DNA from: a virus
Length of the DNA: 37,811 nt
Reading direction: 5' to 3' (one strand)
IMG/VR virus record: IMGVR_UViG_3300030060_005321
Location: 1 to 37,811 of that record
Below, piece by piece: positions 1-11,300 of this stretch. Made by a program: the position numbers and the translations under genes. The first letter of the stretch is position 1. Every line of letters starts with the position of its first letter. Under the pieces are notes generated by a model, which was not told the origin of the DNA, ran no database searches, and was given only the letters and a program-made list of their open reading frames with translations.

Positions 1-1184
1 ACGTTGAAGAAGTTCAAGGCGTAGAGCCTGTTGAAGAACAAGTGGAGCAACCGCAAGACGAGCAACCGCAAAGCGAGCAGCCACAAGAAGAAACAGTAGA
101 ACAAGATTCTCCAGTGTCTTATAAAGATGATGGAACTATTGTTCTTGATATGAACAAAATAAATGAATTAGAAAATGCCGTTCAGGAGCAAAACACAGAT
201 GAGGTACCTGTTCGCGACGAATCCGGAGCTAGCGAAGAAGTACGCGAAGAAAACGTCGAAGCAACAAATGAAGAAGTTGCCGAACAAAGTGTCCAAGAAG
301 AAGTAAGTAACACTGTTGATGCAGCTAACGCAGCTATAGATAAAGCTGAAGCTACTGGTCAAGCATTACCAGAAAATATACAAAAGCTAGTTGACTTTGT
401 AAATGATACTGGCGGAAGTGTTGAAGATTATGTTAAGTTAAATCGTAATTACGATGAAATGGATAACTTAACGGCTCTCAACGAATATTATAGATCTACT
501 AAACCTCATTTAGACGAAGAGGAAAGACAGTTTTTAATGGATGAAAACTTTTCGTTTGATGAAGAAGTAGACGAAGAAAAAGAAATACGTAAAAAGAAAA
601 TAGCCTTAAAAGAGCAGGTTGCGGAGGCTAAAGCCTATTTAGACGGGCAAAAGTCTAAGTATTATGATGAGATTAAAGCTGGATCAAACCTTACTGCCGA
701 GCAGCAAGAAGCGATACAGTTCTTTAATCAATATAACGAAGACGCGGAAACACAACAGCAATTAGCGAAAGAACGTTCTGATTATTTTATCAACGAAACT
801 AATCAAGTTTTAAACGACAATTTCAAAGGTTTTGAATACAATGTCGATGGTAAAAAATTAAATGTTAAAGTACCTAATCCAAATGAAGTTGCAAGAAAAC
901 AAAGTAACATCAATAATTTTATTAATAAGTTTTTAAACAAAGACAATACTATTAAAGATGTTGAAGGTTATCACAAAGCTTTATATGCTGCTATGAATCC
1001 AGATGTTATCGCTAGACACTTTTACGAACAAGGTAAAGCTGATGCTATACAAAGTTCTGTCGCTAACGCAAAAAATGTAAACATGGATGCTAGACAGTCT
1101 TTTAGTAATGAAAGCACAAGTGGAATTAAAGTAAGAGTTTTAGGTGATGATACGCCTTCGTTTAGAATTAAAAAAAGAAATTAA
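1..1184 (+). CDS. Scaffold-like acidic protein, 5' end outside window
   Basis: The reading frame is open from base 3 to the TAA at 1182-1184, so the gene starts left of the window; the GTG at 42 is only an internal codon. The N-terminal ~110 visible residues are low-complexity and rich in Glu, Gln, Val and Pro (EQPQDEQPQ-type repeats). The middle (roughly 130-250) is charged and predicted helical, with EEVDEEKEIRKKKIALKEQ-like coiled-coil stretches, and the C-terminus is basic (SFRIKKRN). A long acidic coiled-coil protein with a basic tail, ending 20 nt before the major capsid gene, is the usual form and position of a phage capsid scaffolding protein. There is no visible protease motif. The function is inferred from position and composition, not from recognised homology; a minor head protein is the alternative. 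Confidence 0.6.
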   Translation, partial: VEEVQGVEPVEEQVEQPQDEQPQSEQPQEETVEQDSPVSYKDDGTIVLDMNKINELENAVQEQNTDEVPVRDESGASEEVREENVEATNEEVAEQSVQEEVSNTVDAANAAIDKAEATGQALPENIQKLVDFVNDTGGSVEDYVKLNRNYDEMDNLTALNEYYRSTKPHLDEEERQFLMDENFSFDEEVDEEKEIRKKKIALKEQVAEAKAYLDGQKSKYYDEIKAGSNLTAEQQEAIQFFNQYNEDAETQQQLAKERSDYFINETNQVLNDNFKGFEYNVDGKKLNVKVPNPNEVARKQSNINNFINKFLNKDNTIKDVEGYHKALYAAMNPDVIARHFYEQGKADAIQSSVANAKNVNMDARQSFSNESTSGIKVRVLGDDTPSFRIKKRN

Positions 1185-1204
1185 CAATTTAAAAACTATT
1201 TATT

Positions 1205-2704
1205 ATGGCAATTACTGCAGGTGGTAGTTTGAATAGCGTTCCTGCTCCACAAAAGCAAACACTAAACTCAAATTACCTAGATTTTACAGGTACTACTGAC
1301 ACAACATGGGCTCAGCAGTATCTACCAGATCTAATGGAGAAAGAAGCTGAAGTATTTGGTCCTCGTACCATTTCAGGTTTCTTATCAAAAATTGGAGCTG
1401 AAGAGGCTATGACATCCGATCAGGTTGTTTGGTCTGAACAAGGTAGATTACACCTTTCTTACAAATGTTCTATGATTGACCACGACGCTGGTATTTCTGG
1501 AAACTTAGGTTGTAAGATTGAAATATTAACCGATATTGATGGACAAGATCCAGGCAATAATCACGGTGTTCGTCTTAACGATACTGTTATTGTCGCTGGT
1601 GAAGGTAAAACTTTTAAAGGTATTGTTACTGAAGTTTCTACTGTTTTCATTGAAGTTATTCCTTATGATGCTAATGATTCTGTTATAGCTAACGGTACTG
1701 ATAACTGTACTGTATTAGTTTATGGTTCTGAATTTAGAAAAGGAGTATCTTATCCTGGCGCTTTAGCTGATGCAGGTGGTTCTAACGCTGCTTCAACTGA
1801 ATCAAGAGGTGCTAATGAACCTAAGTTTCAAACATTTACTAACAAGCCAATTATTTTAAAAGATTACTACGAAGTATCAGGTTCTGATACATCTCGTATT
1901 GGTTGGGTTGAAATTACTGGTGAAGAAGGACAATCAGGCTACTTATGGTATTTAAAAGCTGAAGCTGATACTAGAGCTCGTTTTACTGACTACTTAGAAA
2001 TGTCTATGATTGAAGGTGTTAGAGCTTCTGGTACTAATGACGCTGACTTAGCTGTACATAATTCTGACGGTGCTGCTACAGGTACTGAAGGTTTATTTGC
2101 TGCTATTGAAAGTAGAGGTAATCTTACTTCTGGTGTTACAGGTGTTAACGCTGCTACTGATTTAGCTGAGTTTGATGCAATACTTGCTGAATTTGACAAG
2201 CAAGGTGCTATTGAAGAAAACATGCTTTTCGTTAATCGTGCTACATCTTTAGCATTTGACGATATGTTAGCTTCAATGAACTCTTACGGTGCTGGTGGTA
2301 CATCTTACGGTGTATTTGAAAATGACGAGGATATGGCGTTAAATTTAGGTTTCTCTGGATTTAGAAGAGGTTCTTATGACTTCTATAAGTCTGACTTCCG
2401 TTATTTAAATGATTTAGCTACTCGTGGTGGTATTAATGCTGCTGCTGGTGCTAGTGCTATCCGTGGAGTTATTATTCCAGCTGGTACTTCTACTGTATAC
2501 GATCAGCAATTAGGAAAGAACCTTAAGCGTCCTTTCTTACATGTTCGATACAGAGCTTCTCAAACAGATGATCGTAGAATGAAGACTTGGACTACTGGTT
2601 CAGTTGGAGCTGCTACATCTGCTTTAGATGCGATGCAAATTCACTTCTTATCTGAAAGATGTTTGATTACTCAAGGTGCAAACAACTTTATGTTAATGAA
2701 GTAA
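1205..2704 (+). CDS. Major capsid protein
   Basis: This 499-aa protein starts at an ATG behind an A/T-rich leader without Shine-Dalgarno. It would form the icosahedral shell. The N-terminal part, with LNSNYLDFTGTTDTTWAQQY and then LPDLMEKEAEVFGPRTISGF, is a stretch I recognise from major capsid proteins of uncultured marine phages. Length is normal for an HK97-fold capsid protein. The C-terminal part has the expected mix of helices and strands (MQIHFLSERCLITQGANNF). Codons favour GCT, GGT and TCT more than its neighbours, as expected for a very highly expressed gene, and it is followed immediately by a strong intrinsic terminator. The preceding gene is the scaffold candidate and the following ones are head/connector genes. 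I am confident in the role, less so in the exact family. Confidence 0.9.
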   Translation: MAITAGGSLNSVPAPQKQTLNSNYLDFTGTTDTTWAQQYLPDLMEKEAEVFGPRTISGFLSKIGAEEAMTSDQVVWSEQGRLHLSYKCSMIDHDAGISGNLGCKIEILTDIDGQDPGNNHGVRLNDTVIVAGEGKTFKGIVTEVSTVFIEVIPYDANDSVIANGTDNCTVLVYGSEFRKGVSYPGALADAGGSNAASTESRGANEPKFQTFTNKPIILKDYYEVSGSDTSRIGWVEITGEEGQSGYLWYLKAEADTRARFTDYLEMSMIEGVRASGTNDADLAVHNSDGAATGTEGLFAAIESRGNLTSGVTGVNAATDLAEFDAILAEFDKQGAIEENMLFVNRATSLAFDDMLASMNSYGAGGTSYGVFENDEDMALNLGFSGFRRGSYDFYKSDFRYLNDLATRGGINAAAGASAIRGVIIPAGTSTVYDQQLGKNLKRPFLHVRYRASQTDDRRMKTWTTGSVGAATSALDAMQIHFLSERCLITQGANNFMLMK

Positions 2705-2712
2705 ATCATTTT

Positions 2713-2745
2713 AAGCTACCCTGCCTTCGGGTGGGGTAGTTTTTT
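2713..2745 (+). terminator. Intrinsic terminator after the capsid gene
   Basis: A 10-bp stem (2716-2725 with 2730-2739: CTACCCTGCC and GGTGGGGTAG, two G-U wobbles) closes a UUCG tetraloop with a C-G closing pair and is followed by six T residues at 2740-2745. The flanking AAG/TTT can extend the stem. It lies 11 nt after the capsid stop codon. It probably ends most capsid transcripts while letting some polymerase continue into the tail genes. Confidence 0.9.
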
Positions 2746-2769
2746 ATTAATTTTTTATTATATTATATT

Positions 2770-3609
2770 ATGGCAAAGAAACAAGCCGCAGCAAAAGCTG
2801 CACCAAAAGTTGAAGTAGCACAACCAGAAATTAAAGCTACAAATGAAATGGTAGAAGTAGTTATTGAAAAACCTCAACCTAAAAAACCTGAATGGGAGAT
2901 AAAAGATAGAGTATATTATTTAAAAGGTAATAAAAAACCATTAAGTAGATCAATACGATCTTCAAATATATACTGGTTTGACGAAAAAAAAGGTTACGAA
3001 AGAGAACTAAAGTATTGTGAAAATCAAAGAACACCTTTTGTCGATGAAATGAAAGGCGATCAAAGGCTTTCTCATGTAATATTTAGAAATGGAGCTTTGT
3101 TTGTTGAAAAAACAAAAACAGTTTTACAAAAGTTTTTATCTTTATATCACCCTCAAAAAGATATTTTATACTACGAGTATAAACCTGTACAAGTTGCTGG
3201 AGATCAATTAGACTGGCTAGAGTTTGAGGTACAAGCTTTAATGATAGCTAAAGAAATGGATATTGATATGGCTGAAGCTATTATGAGAGTAGAAGTAGGA
3301 TCTAAAGTAAACGACTTAAGTTCTAAAGAGCTTAAACGAGATTTGTTACTATTTGCTAAGAAAAATCCTAAACTGTTCTTAGAACTCACTACAGACGATA
3401 ACGTGCAGCTTAGAAACTTTGGTATTAAAGCTGTAGAAGCTAAGATAATTAAATTATCAAACGATCAACGTTACTTTAAGTGGGCTTCAAATGATAGAAA
3501 AATTATGACAATACCATTTGACGAACACCCATATTCTGCTTTAGCCGCTTGGTTTAAAACAGATGAAGGTATGGAGATTTACTCCAATATTGAAAAACGA
3601 TTGAATTAA
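2770..3609 (+). CDS. Conserved head-associated protein of unknown function
   Basis: This 279-aa protein starts with a Lys/Ala/Pro-rich tail (MAKKQAAAKAAPKVEV, to about residue 40). A compact domain follows (about 42-279) beginning PEWEIKDRVYYLKGNKKPL, with FDEKKGYERELKY and ending DEHPYSALAAWFKTDEG. I recognise this arrangement from unannotated proteins beside the capsid gene in other Bacteroidota and marine phages; no enzymatic motif is visible. It sits between two UNCG hairpins, downstream of the capsid terminator, so its transcript level is probably lower than that of the capsid gene. A head-completion, capsid-auxiliary or connector-linked structural role is the most reasonable inference from position. 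The start ATG at 2770 follows a very A/T-rich leader. Confidence 0.75.
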   Translation: MAKKQAAAKAAPKVEVAQPEIKATNEMVEVVIEKPQPKKPEWEIKDRVYYLKGNKKPLSRSIRSSNIYWFDEKKGYERELKYCENQRTPFVDEMKGDQRLSHVIFRNGALFVEKTKTVLQKFLSLYHPQKDILYYEYKPVQVAGDQLDWLEFEVQALMIAKEMDIDMAEAIMRVEVGSKVNDLSSKELKRDLLLFAKKNPKLFLELTTDDNVQLRNFGIKAVEAKIIKLSNDQRYFKWASNDRKIMTIPFDEHPYSALAAWFKTDEGMEIYSNIEKRLN

Positions 3610-3621
3610 TCACATAGTAGA

Positions 3622-3645
3622 GCAGCCACTCTACGGGGTGGTTGC
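3622..3645 (+). other. UNCG-tetraloop hairpin without U-tract
   Basis: Bases 3622-3631 (GCAGCCACTC) pair with 3636-3645 (GGGTGGTTGC) in a 10-bp stem with two G-U wobbles, closing a UACG tetraloop on a C-G pair. The next bases are TTAACTATAAAAATATAAC, so there is no T-run for termination on the + strand. It starts 12 nt after one stop codon and ends 20 nt before the next ATG (3666). It could be an mRNA processing or stabilising structure, or a weak terminator. Confidence 0.65.
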
Positions 3646-3665
3646 TTAACTATAAAAATATAACA

Positions 3666-4418
3666 ATGGCAGTAAGTATAGACACAGTATATCAAAAAGT
3701 TTTAGCAATAGCTAACAAAGAACAAAGAGGTTATATTACGCCGATAGAATTTAACTTATTTGCAGAGCAAGCTCAGTTAGATATATTTGAAAACTACTTC
3801 GCGGATTTAGATCAAGCACAGTTAACTAAAGGTATATCTACAGAATACGGTGATATGGTAGATACGTTAGCTTCTAAAATAGCACCGTTTCAACAGTTTA
3901 AAGTACAAATGTCTGCTGTTGCAAATACAAATGAATTAACACTTCCAACGTCTACAGCTGTACATAGATTAGGTACAGTATTTTTTAATCAAAGTGGTAC
4001 TACTTACGATGTTGAAGTAGAGCGTGTAGAGATTAACGACTTACACATGATGGAGCGTACAGCTTTGTTAAAGCCTACAGAGTCTCGGCCTGTATACGTT
4101 TATAAATCAAACTCAGTTATAAAGCTTTTTCCAGCTAGTGTTACTGGCAACTATTCTACATCTAATGTTACGTGTAATTATATAGCTAAACCTACTACAC
4201 CTTACTGGAATTATGTTGTTGTACCACAGTCTGCTGGAGGTAACGAATACCCTTTGCATGATTCAACTAATACAGTAGACTTTGAGTTACATCCGTCTGA
4301 AGAAGACACATTAGTATTTAAAATACTAGAACTTGCAGGTATATTATTAAACAAACCAGGTTTAGTACAAATAGCCGCAGGTAAAGATAAAGATAATAGA
4401 AACGTACAAGTAACATAA
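3666..4418 (+). CDS. Head-tail connector/ring protein
   Basis: This is a 250-aa protein. I use the ATG at 3666 (MAVSIDTVYQ...) because an upstream in-frame start at 3642 would run into the hairpin leader and add eight residues that do not look conserved. The N-terminal stretch IANKEQRGYITPIEFNLFAE followed by AQLDIFENYF is a recognisable signature of ring/connector-type virion proteins in crAss-like and uncultured marine podoviruses. The middle is beta-rich (residues ~90-190) and the C-terminus helical (LVFKILELAGILLNKPGLV). It would form part of the ring stack under the portal. It is followed one base later by the second connector gene (TAATATG), which implies co-translation. Exact ring position is not determinable here. 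Confidence 0.75.
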   Translation: MAVSIDTVYQKVLAIANKEQRGYITPIEFNLFAEQAQLDIFENYFADLDQAQLTKGISTEYGDMVDTLASKIAPFQQFKVQMSAVANTNELTLPTSTAVHRLGTVFFNQSGTTYDVEVERVEINDLHMMERTALLKPTESRPVYVYKSNSVIKLFPASVTGNYSTSNVTCNYIAKPTTPYWNYVVVPQSAGGNEYPLHDSTNTVDFELHPSEEDTLVFKILELAGILLNKPGLVQIAAGKDKDNRNVQVT

Positions 4419-4419
4419 T

Positions 4420-5322
4420 ATGGGATTATTTGAAGGAACAACAGGAAATTATTATCAAGGAACAGATAATACTCAAAATACAGCTGATGATACTCAATAC
4501 GGGAATTATCAGTTTACTTCATTAGAGCATATTATAAATCAATTTATATTAGCATATGTTGGTGAAGAAAAATTAATAAGTAAAATAAGAAGAGCTGATG
4601 TAGCTTTTCATGCGCAAAGAGCATTACAAGAATTTAGCTTTGACGTTTTTAAATCTACTAAAGCGCAAGAAATAGAAGTACCTGCAACTCTGCAAATGGT
4701 GTTACCACACGATTATGTTAACTACGTTAAGGTATCATTTTCTGACAGCGCTGGTATTAAAAGAGTAATATATCCAACTAGACTCACTAGTAATCCAGAT
4801 GCTATAACTCAAGCAGCTGACGGTAGTTACACACTTGATACTGATGAAATACAAACATCAGACTCTGATACTTGGACTGCTTATAAAGGAGAAACTCCTG
4901 CAGAAAATGAATCAGCTAATTACGATTATGACGACGATATATATAATGATATTGTTGGTCAGCGCTACGGTATAGATCCAAGTGAAGCTCAAGTTAATGG
5001 TAGCTTTTATATAGATGAGAAAAAAGGTAAAATACACTTTAGTTCTAATTTATCTGGTCAAACAATTATACTAGATTATATTAGCGATAGCTTAGGTACA
5101 GACGCTGAAATGAAAGTGCACAAGTTTGCTGAAGAAGCAATGTACAAAAATATAGCTTATGCTGTATTAACTACTAGAGCTAATGTACCTGAGTTTATAA
5201 TACAAAGATTTAGACGTGAAGCTTTTGCTACAAAAAGAACTGCTAAGCTTAGATTATCAAATATTAAGTTACAAGAAATAGTACAACAATTAAGAGGTAA
5301 AGCTAAACATATAAAACACTAA
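4420..5322 (+). CDS. Tail tubular / head-tail connector protein
   Basis: This 300-aa protein has the features of podovirus tubular (gp4/gp11-like) proteins. An N-terminal helical bundle contains LEHIINQFILAYVGEEKLI and VAFHAQRALQEFSFDVFKS. A central beta domain follows (EIEVPATLQMVLPHDYVNYV, then KIHFSSNLSGQTIILDYIS), and a C-terminal helix pair ends in RLSNIKLQEIVQQLRGKAKH. A variable Asp-rich insertion lies at about residues 145-190. The same order of elements is conserved in marine and crAss-like phage connectors that I recognise. It lies between the ring protein and the giant hub protein, fitting assembly in gene order. There is no enzymatic motif. Confidence 0.8.
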   Translation: MGLFEGTTGNYYQGTDNTQNTADDTQYGNYQFTSLEHIINQFILAYVGEEKLISKIRRADVAFHAQRALQEFSFDVFKSTKAQEIEVPATLQMVLPHDYVNYVKVSFSDSAGIKRVIYPTRLTSNPDAITQAADGSYTLDTDEIQTSDSDTWTAYKGETPAENESANYDYDDDIYNDIVGQRYGIDPSEAQVNGSFYIDEKKGKIHFSSNLSGQTIILDYISDSLGTDAEMKVHKFAEEAMYKNIAYAVLTTRANVPEFIIQRFRREAFATKRTAKLRLSNIKLQEIVQQLRGKAKHIKH

Positions 5323-5325
5323 TAC

Positions 5326-8300
5326 ATGCCTGAATTAAATAGAAGTTTTATTAAAGGCAAAATGAATAAAGACCTTGATGAAAGGTTATTGCCACCTAAT
5401 GAGTATAGAGATGCTATGAATATTGCCGTGTCTAGTTCAGAAGGATCTGATGTCGGCGCTATTGAAAATATATTAAGTAATAACTTTTTAGACAACAATA
5501 CTTTTAAAAAGCCTAAGCATTTTAAAGATTTAAACGGAGCAGCTGACGAAGGTAATAATAGGTTTGAATTTGATAGTTCTACAAAGCATCTTTACAGAGG
5601 AATTAAAAACAGTAGTGGTACTGATTTTTTATTTCCACCTGCCGAAGTAGTTGGAACTACTGTAGATTACAAAGAAGATAGAATTTATTATTTAGTAAAA
5701 GATCACGTAGGCTTTACTCAAAGCACGGCTTCTGGTGGTAACACAATATATACTGGTGAACGCGGTGACGCTATATTTGAAGTAACCCCTGAAGAATCAC
5801 TTCGTAGATATAGTGGTCAATCGATAATACCAGTACTAGTAGACATACACGAAGTAAGAAGAGCTTTTGTGCATTACTCTAGTGGCAACGTTATTGGTGG
5901 TACAGCTGGCAACTCAGATATGCATGGCACAGCAATTGATATAAATGGTATAGAAGTTGGTATGACTGTTGAAGCTATAGATTCGAGTGAAAATGTTATT
6001 TCATCTTTTGCTTCTGAAGAAGTTATAGTAACGAAAGTCGAAGTTGTAGACGGTAATCATGCTACTAATAACGCTGCTAAAATAACTACTAATATAAACA
6101 CTGTTTTAAGTGATGTTCAAGTTGCTGCAGGAGCAGTTTTAGTATTTAAAAAGTCTAAAGTATTAAAGTTTGAAACAGGTCAAGCTGCTACTTATACAGA
6201 CGCTAACAACGAATCTGTTTTATCATCAACACCTTATTTAGATTCAAGTAAAACTGAAACAAGTATTATAACTGCTATAGATGTTTTTGATGGTATGCTT
6301 TTTTTTACTGATGGAAGAAACGAGCCTAAAAAAATAAACATTGAAAGATGTATTAAAGGAACTACAGGCGGTAATAATTTTATAAATCCTGGAGGTATAT
6401 TTAATACTACGCATCTTAGAATACCTAAAAACGAAAGTGCTAATTTAAACAGCGCGGAAGATCAATGGAATACTTCAAATACAACTTACGATCCTAACTA
6501 TATTGAAGAGTCTCATGTTACAGTTATGAGACCTTCGCCTAAATTTGCGCCTAAGCTTTACATGCTTAACGAACCGAAGTTGCAAGGTACAATAGAAGGA
6601 ACTAGTGACATAACAGATATTAACACTGGTAATATAAATCTACATGCTAATGGCTTAAACCCTGTAGTAGGTGTAAATATTACAATACCTTTTGCTGCCG
6701 CTAACGGTTTTGAAGTAAATGATAGAATTAGTGTGTTATTAACTAGCGATGAAAGTAAAGGTATTAGAGGTGTTATAATACAAACACCTGACGCTGGAAG
6801 TTCTTCTGGTGATCTTTTAGTCGAAGTTACTTCTATAGTTGGAACAAACTCAGACGCTTCTGCTGCACATAATATAACTAGAATATCTAGTGAAACTGAA
6901 AAGTTTTATAAAGATAATTTTGTTAGATTTGCATATAGATATAAATATTTAGACGGCGAAGCTTCTACGTTATCGCCTTTTTCTGAGCCAGCTTTTTTAC
7001 CTAGATCTTACAGCTACGATCCAAAAGAAGCTTTTAATAAAGGTATGGAAAATGATTTATCTTTTTTAAAAGTTCAAAATTTTGCTCCTGGAAATATACC
7101 TAAAGATGTAATTGGTGTTGATATACTTTTCAAACAAGAAAACTCAACTAATATATATTACATTAGAACTGTTAGAGGCAACAGAATACTGTTAGGCAGC
7201 GGAACTTCTAGTATAAACGAAAACGCTACAGACTCAGAGTTTTCTGCTCACGGTTTTATAAACGAAACATTAAGCAAAGATTCAGATTATATAGCTACAA
7301 TTAGCGCGACTCAACCTTTTGGTTGGGCTACAAGCGACACTTTAGAAACAACAGATACAGGATTATCAGGAAACATGTTGTTAAATAGAGGGTCTATAGA
7401 AATAACATCTGAACAATTTGGATCTGCAATACAGTCTAATCAGTTATTAAGAACTTGGGACGGTGTGCCTAAAACAGCTAAAGGTCAAGCTATAAGTGCT
7501 AATAGATTAATATACGCAAACTATAGTCAAAACTACAACTTAACATCTATAGATGGTTCTGGAAATGAAATATCGATAAATCCAGAGTTAGGATTATCTT
7601 ATCATGTTTTAACCGGTCCTACCGCTGGAACACCTAAACAATCAGTTAAGTCAAATAGAACATATCAAGTAGGTGTAGTATATCAAGATAATCTTGGAAG
7701 ACAAACACCTGTACTATTAGACAAAAGCGCTTCAATAGATATACCTATAGATATATCAGATCAATATATAAAGATAAGAGCTGAAATAAGAAATCAAGCG
7801 CCTAGTTGGGCTACACATTATAAGTTTTATATTAAAGAAAACTCAAATGAATATCATAATTTAGTTTTACATAAATCATACGACTTTGCTGGCGCGCCAA
7901 CTGGTGAAAACGATACCGATCCTCCTATAGCTAATCAATTTGTTTATTTAGCGTTTCAATCTCTTGATAGAAATAAAGTTCAAGAAGGTGATTACTTGTC
8001 TATTAAAAAAGGAAGAGATTCTAACGCTACTACTTATAAAACTGTAGAAAATAAAATAAAAGTTCTTGAAATAAAAAATGAAGCGCCAGAAGGTATTGCT
8101 ACAGATCAAACTGAAAGAGAAGGTAAATTTTTTGTTAAAGTTAGAAATATAACTAATCTTTTATCAGGTACAGCTGGAGAATTAAAAAGCGGTAGTACTA
8201 GCGCAGCTAGCCCTGTAACAACAGACGCGGCGGTATTTGAAGTGTTGCCTAGTGAATCTATAGACGTACCATTATTTTATGAAGCTAGTCAATGTTTTCC

Positions 8301-11300
8301 TATAGAGCTAACGTACGAAACTATTTGTGAGTGGGTAAATCCTGGTGATAAAATAGAACTATTTGATTTTACAGCCGGTAATACTTCACAAGGAGTTACT
8401 ACAGAAGTTTCTGATAGCGCAGATATATTATTTGTTAACACAATAGTATACGAGCATGCTGCTCAAGCTTGGGCTATTACTATGAAAGATGACGCTGGTA
8501 ATGATGGTACAGCTACTTTTCAAAATACTCTTGTAGGCGCAACAGCACATTTTGTACAAGCTAACGGCGCTAGAGTTGTATCTGAAATAGTAGCTCCAGC
8601 TAACGACACTGATTATTACGACACAGATGATGTAACTAAATTTTACATAAAATCTTTTACGCATCCATTAGCCACTGGTGGAAATCAATCACCTTCAGTA
8701 ACTGTTATACATTTAGATTGGTCAAACTGTTTTTCTTTTGCTAACGGCGTTGAATCTAATAGAATTAGGGACGATTTTAATGCAGCAACTATAGCTAATG
8801 GCGTTAAAGCTTCTACAACTTTATCTGATTATGCTGAAGAAAAAAGAGAGCATGGTATGATATTTTCAGGAATATACAACTCTACATCAGGTGTAAATAG
8901 ACTTAATCAATTTATTGTCGCAGAACCTATAACAAAAGATTTAAATCCTATATACGGCGGAATACAAAAGCTAGTTGCAAGAGATACTGATGTTTTAGCT
9001 ATGTGCGAAGATAAAATATTAAAAGTTCTTGCTAATAAAAACGCTTTATTTAACGCAGATGGCAATACTAATGTAACTTCTAATACCGCTGTTTTAGGTA
9101 CAGCTATACCTTTTAGCGGTGAGTATGGTGTTTCAAAAAATCCAGAGTCTGTAGTTGTTAGTGGATTTAGAGTTTATTTTACAGATAAATTTAGAGGAGC
9201 AGTTTTAAGGCTTTCTAACGACGGTTTAACAGACATATCAGCTTACGGCATGAGAGATTATTTTCAAGATAATCTTAAAAACGCTGTGGCTTGTATAGGC
9301 TCTTTTAATGATAGACTTCAAGAATACGATTTAACTATACATAGTAGACCTAGCTCTGCGTTAACTAAAACAGCTCAAAACGTATCTTTCAACGAAACTT
9401 CAAACGGCTGGAGTAGTTTTAAAGCGTATATACCTGAAGCTGGCGAAAGTTTAAACGGAGAATACTACACGTTTAAAAAAGGTAATATATTTCAACACTC
9501 TGTTGAAAGCTATAGAAATACATTTTACCCATCAATACTAACTATTAGAGCAGCTATGAGTGCTGGTGATACTATTTTAGATGTTGTCGGACCTTTAGAT
9601 GAAAGTGTAAAAGTTGGTGATGAAATATTTCACTCTACAGCACAGTCAAGTGCAGAGTTTACTGATAGTGGATTTATATCTGCAGGTACAAAAATTACAG
9701 CTATTGGGGGCACGGCAACAGCTCCTACTATAACCATAGATCAAGCTAGTACTAACACAAGCAATATTAGTACAGGTGTTTTTATTGTTAAAGGTAGATT
9801 TTACAACAGCACAGTGACTACGATATTTAACGGTGCGCCAAGTTCTGTTAAAAGTTTTATGTATTTAAAATATGAAGGTACTCAATCAAGAGTGTTAAAG
9901 CCTGATGTTACAGTTTTAAATAGTGGCGCTGCTGTAAGTAGTGGCACAAGCATTACGCTAGCAGCTTCAAACGATGCTATTGCTACTGGTCAAACTGTAT
10001 TTTTAACAACTACTGGTGTTGAAGTAGGTACAGTGCAAGCAATAAGTGGTACAACTTTAACTTTAACAGCTGCAGTAGCTACTATAGTAGGTGGTGGTGC
10101 TAGTTTAACTTTTGCAGATCAAGAATATTATAACAATTTTGCTAAAGATGGTTGGTTTGTTTCTTCTGTAGAAACAGACTTACAAAGCGCTAAAGTTTTA
10201 GAATTTATTAAAAAAGAAGGCAAATGGTTTAATTATTTTAAAGGTATTAACTCGTCTTTTACAAATGCTAAAACAAATCAAGACGCTGTAGGAAATATTG
10301 ATTCTAAAGAGTTCTCTGTTCAAGGTATAGCTAGAGTTTCTTCTACTGCTTTAACTTCTGGAGGAACTACTCCAGGAACTTTTTTTGACATGACTTTTGA
10401 ACATGATGGTCAAACAGACGTGGTTGGTCAAGCAGATTTTTATACTATAGATTCTGTTGTTAAAACTGATATATTAAATATATTAAATTCTAACGATGGT
10501 GTAGATGGAACTATAACTTTTGATGGAGTTACAACAGAAACGTTTTTAACTATAACTCCTGCTGAAGGAGCTAGTGTTTCTGCTGCAGACTTTTTTATTG
10601 GTGGAGGTTCTGCTGGAACAATAGCAGATGCAGCTTCAGGAACAACATTTACACATGGAACTAATGGTATAACACTTAATGACACATCTGGAAGTAACAA
10701 CTTATTAGCTGTTACTTTTGAAGATACTGATACAGCTGCTTCAGCTACAAATACAGTGAAAGTTAAAATTATTTTTCCAGATAGAACTTTAAGTTCTAAC
10801 TTAACTTACTCACTAGATATAAGAATGACTCAGCCTGTAGCAACTAGTGGTGAAGGAACTAATACGTCAAGCGCACCTCCTATTCAAGGTAGACCTCATA
10901 CAGTTTTAATTAAAGCCTTATTAGTTAACGATGCTCATAACACTCAAGCTGGAGCTGCTGAATTTTATCCGTTTTTAACTAGCTCTCAAGATGTAAGTGG
11001 ATCAACTGCAACTGCTAGCAACGACGCTACTGTTGAGTTAGCTGCTAATAGAGCTTTTGAGTTTAATCAAGCTTCTAGAGTTTCTGGCACAGGTATAGCC
11101 GCTGGTATAACTGTAGCTAGTGTAACAGATAATAATACTTTTGAAATGTCTGCTAACAATGCAGTTTCTACAGGAACTACTTTAAGTTTTAAAAACTTTA
11201 CACCTGGAACTAATTATACTTTAAACAATGATGAAATAGTATATGATGGAAAAAGTTTAGGGCCTACTCAAGAAACTGCAACAAGTACAGCTACTTTAAT

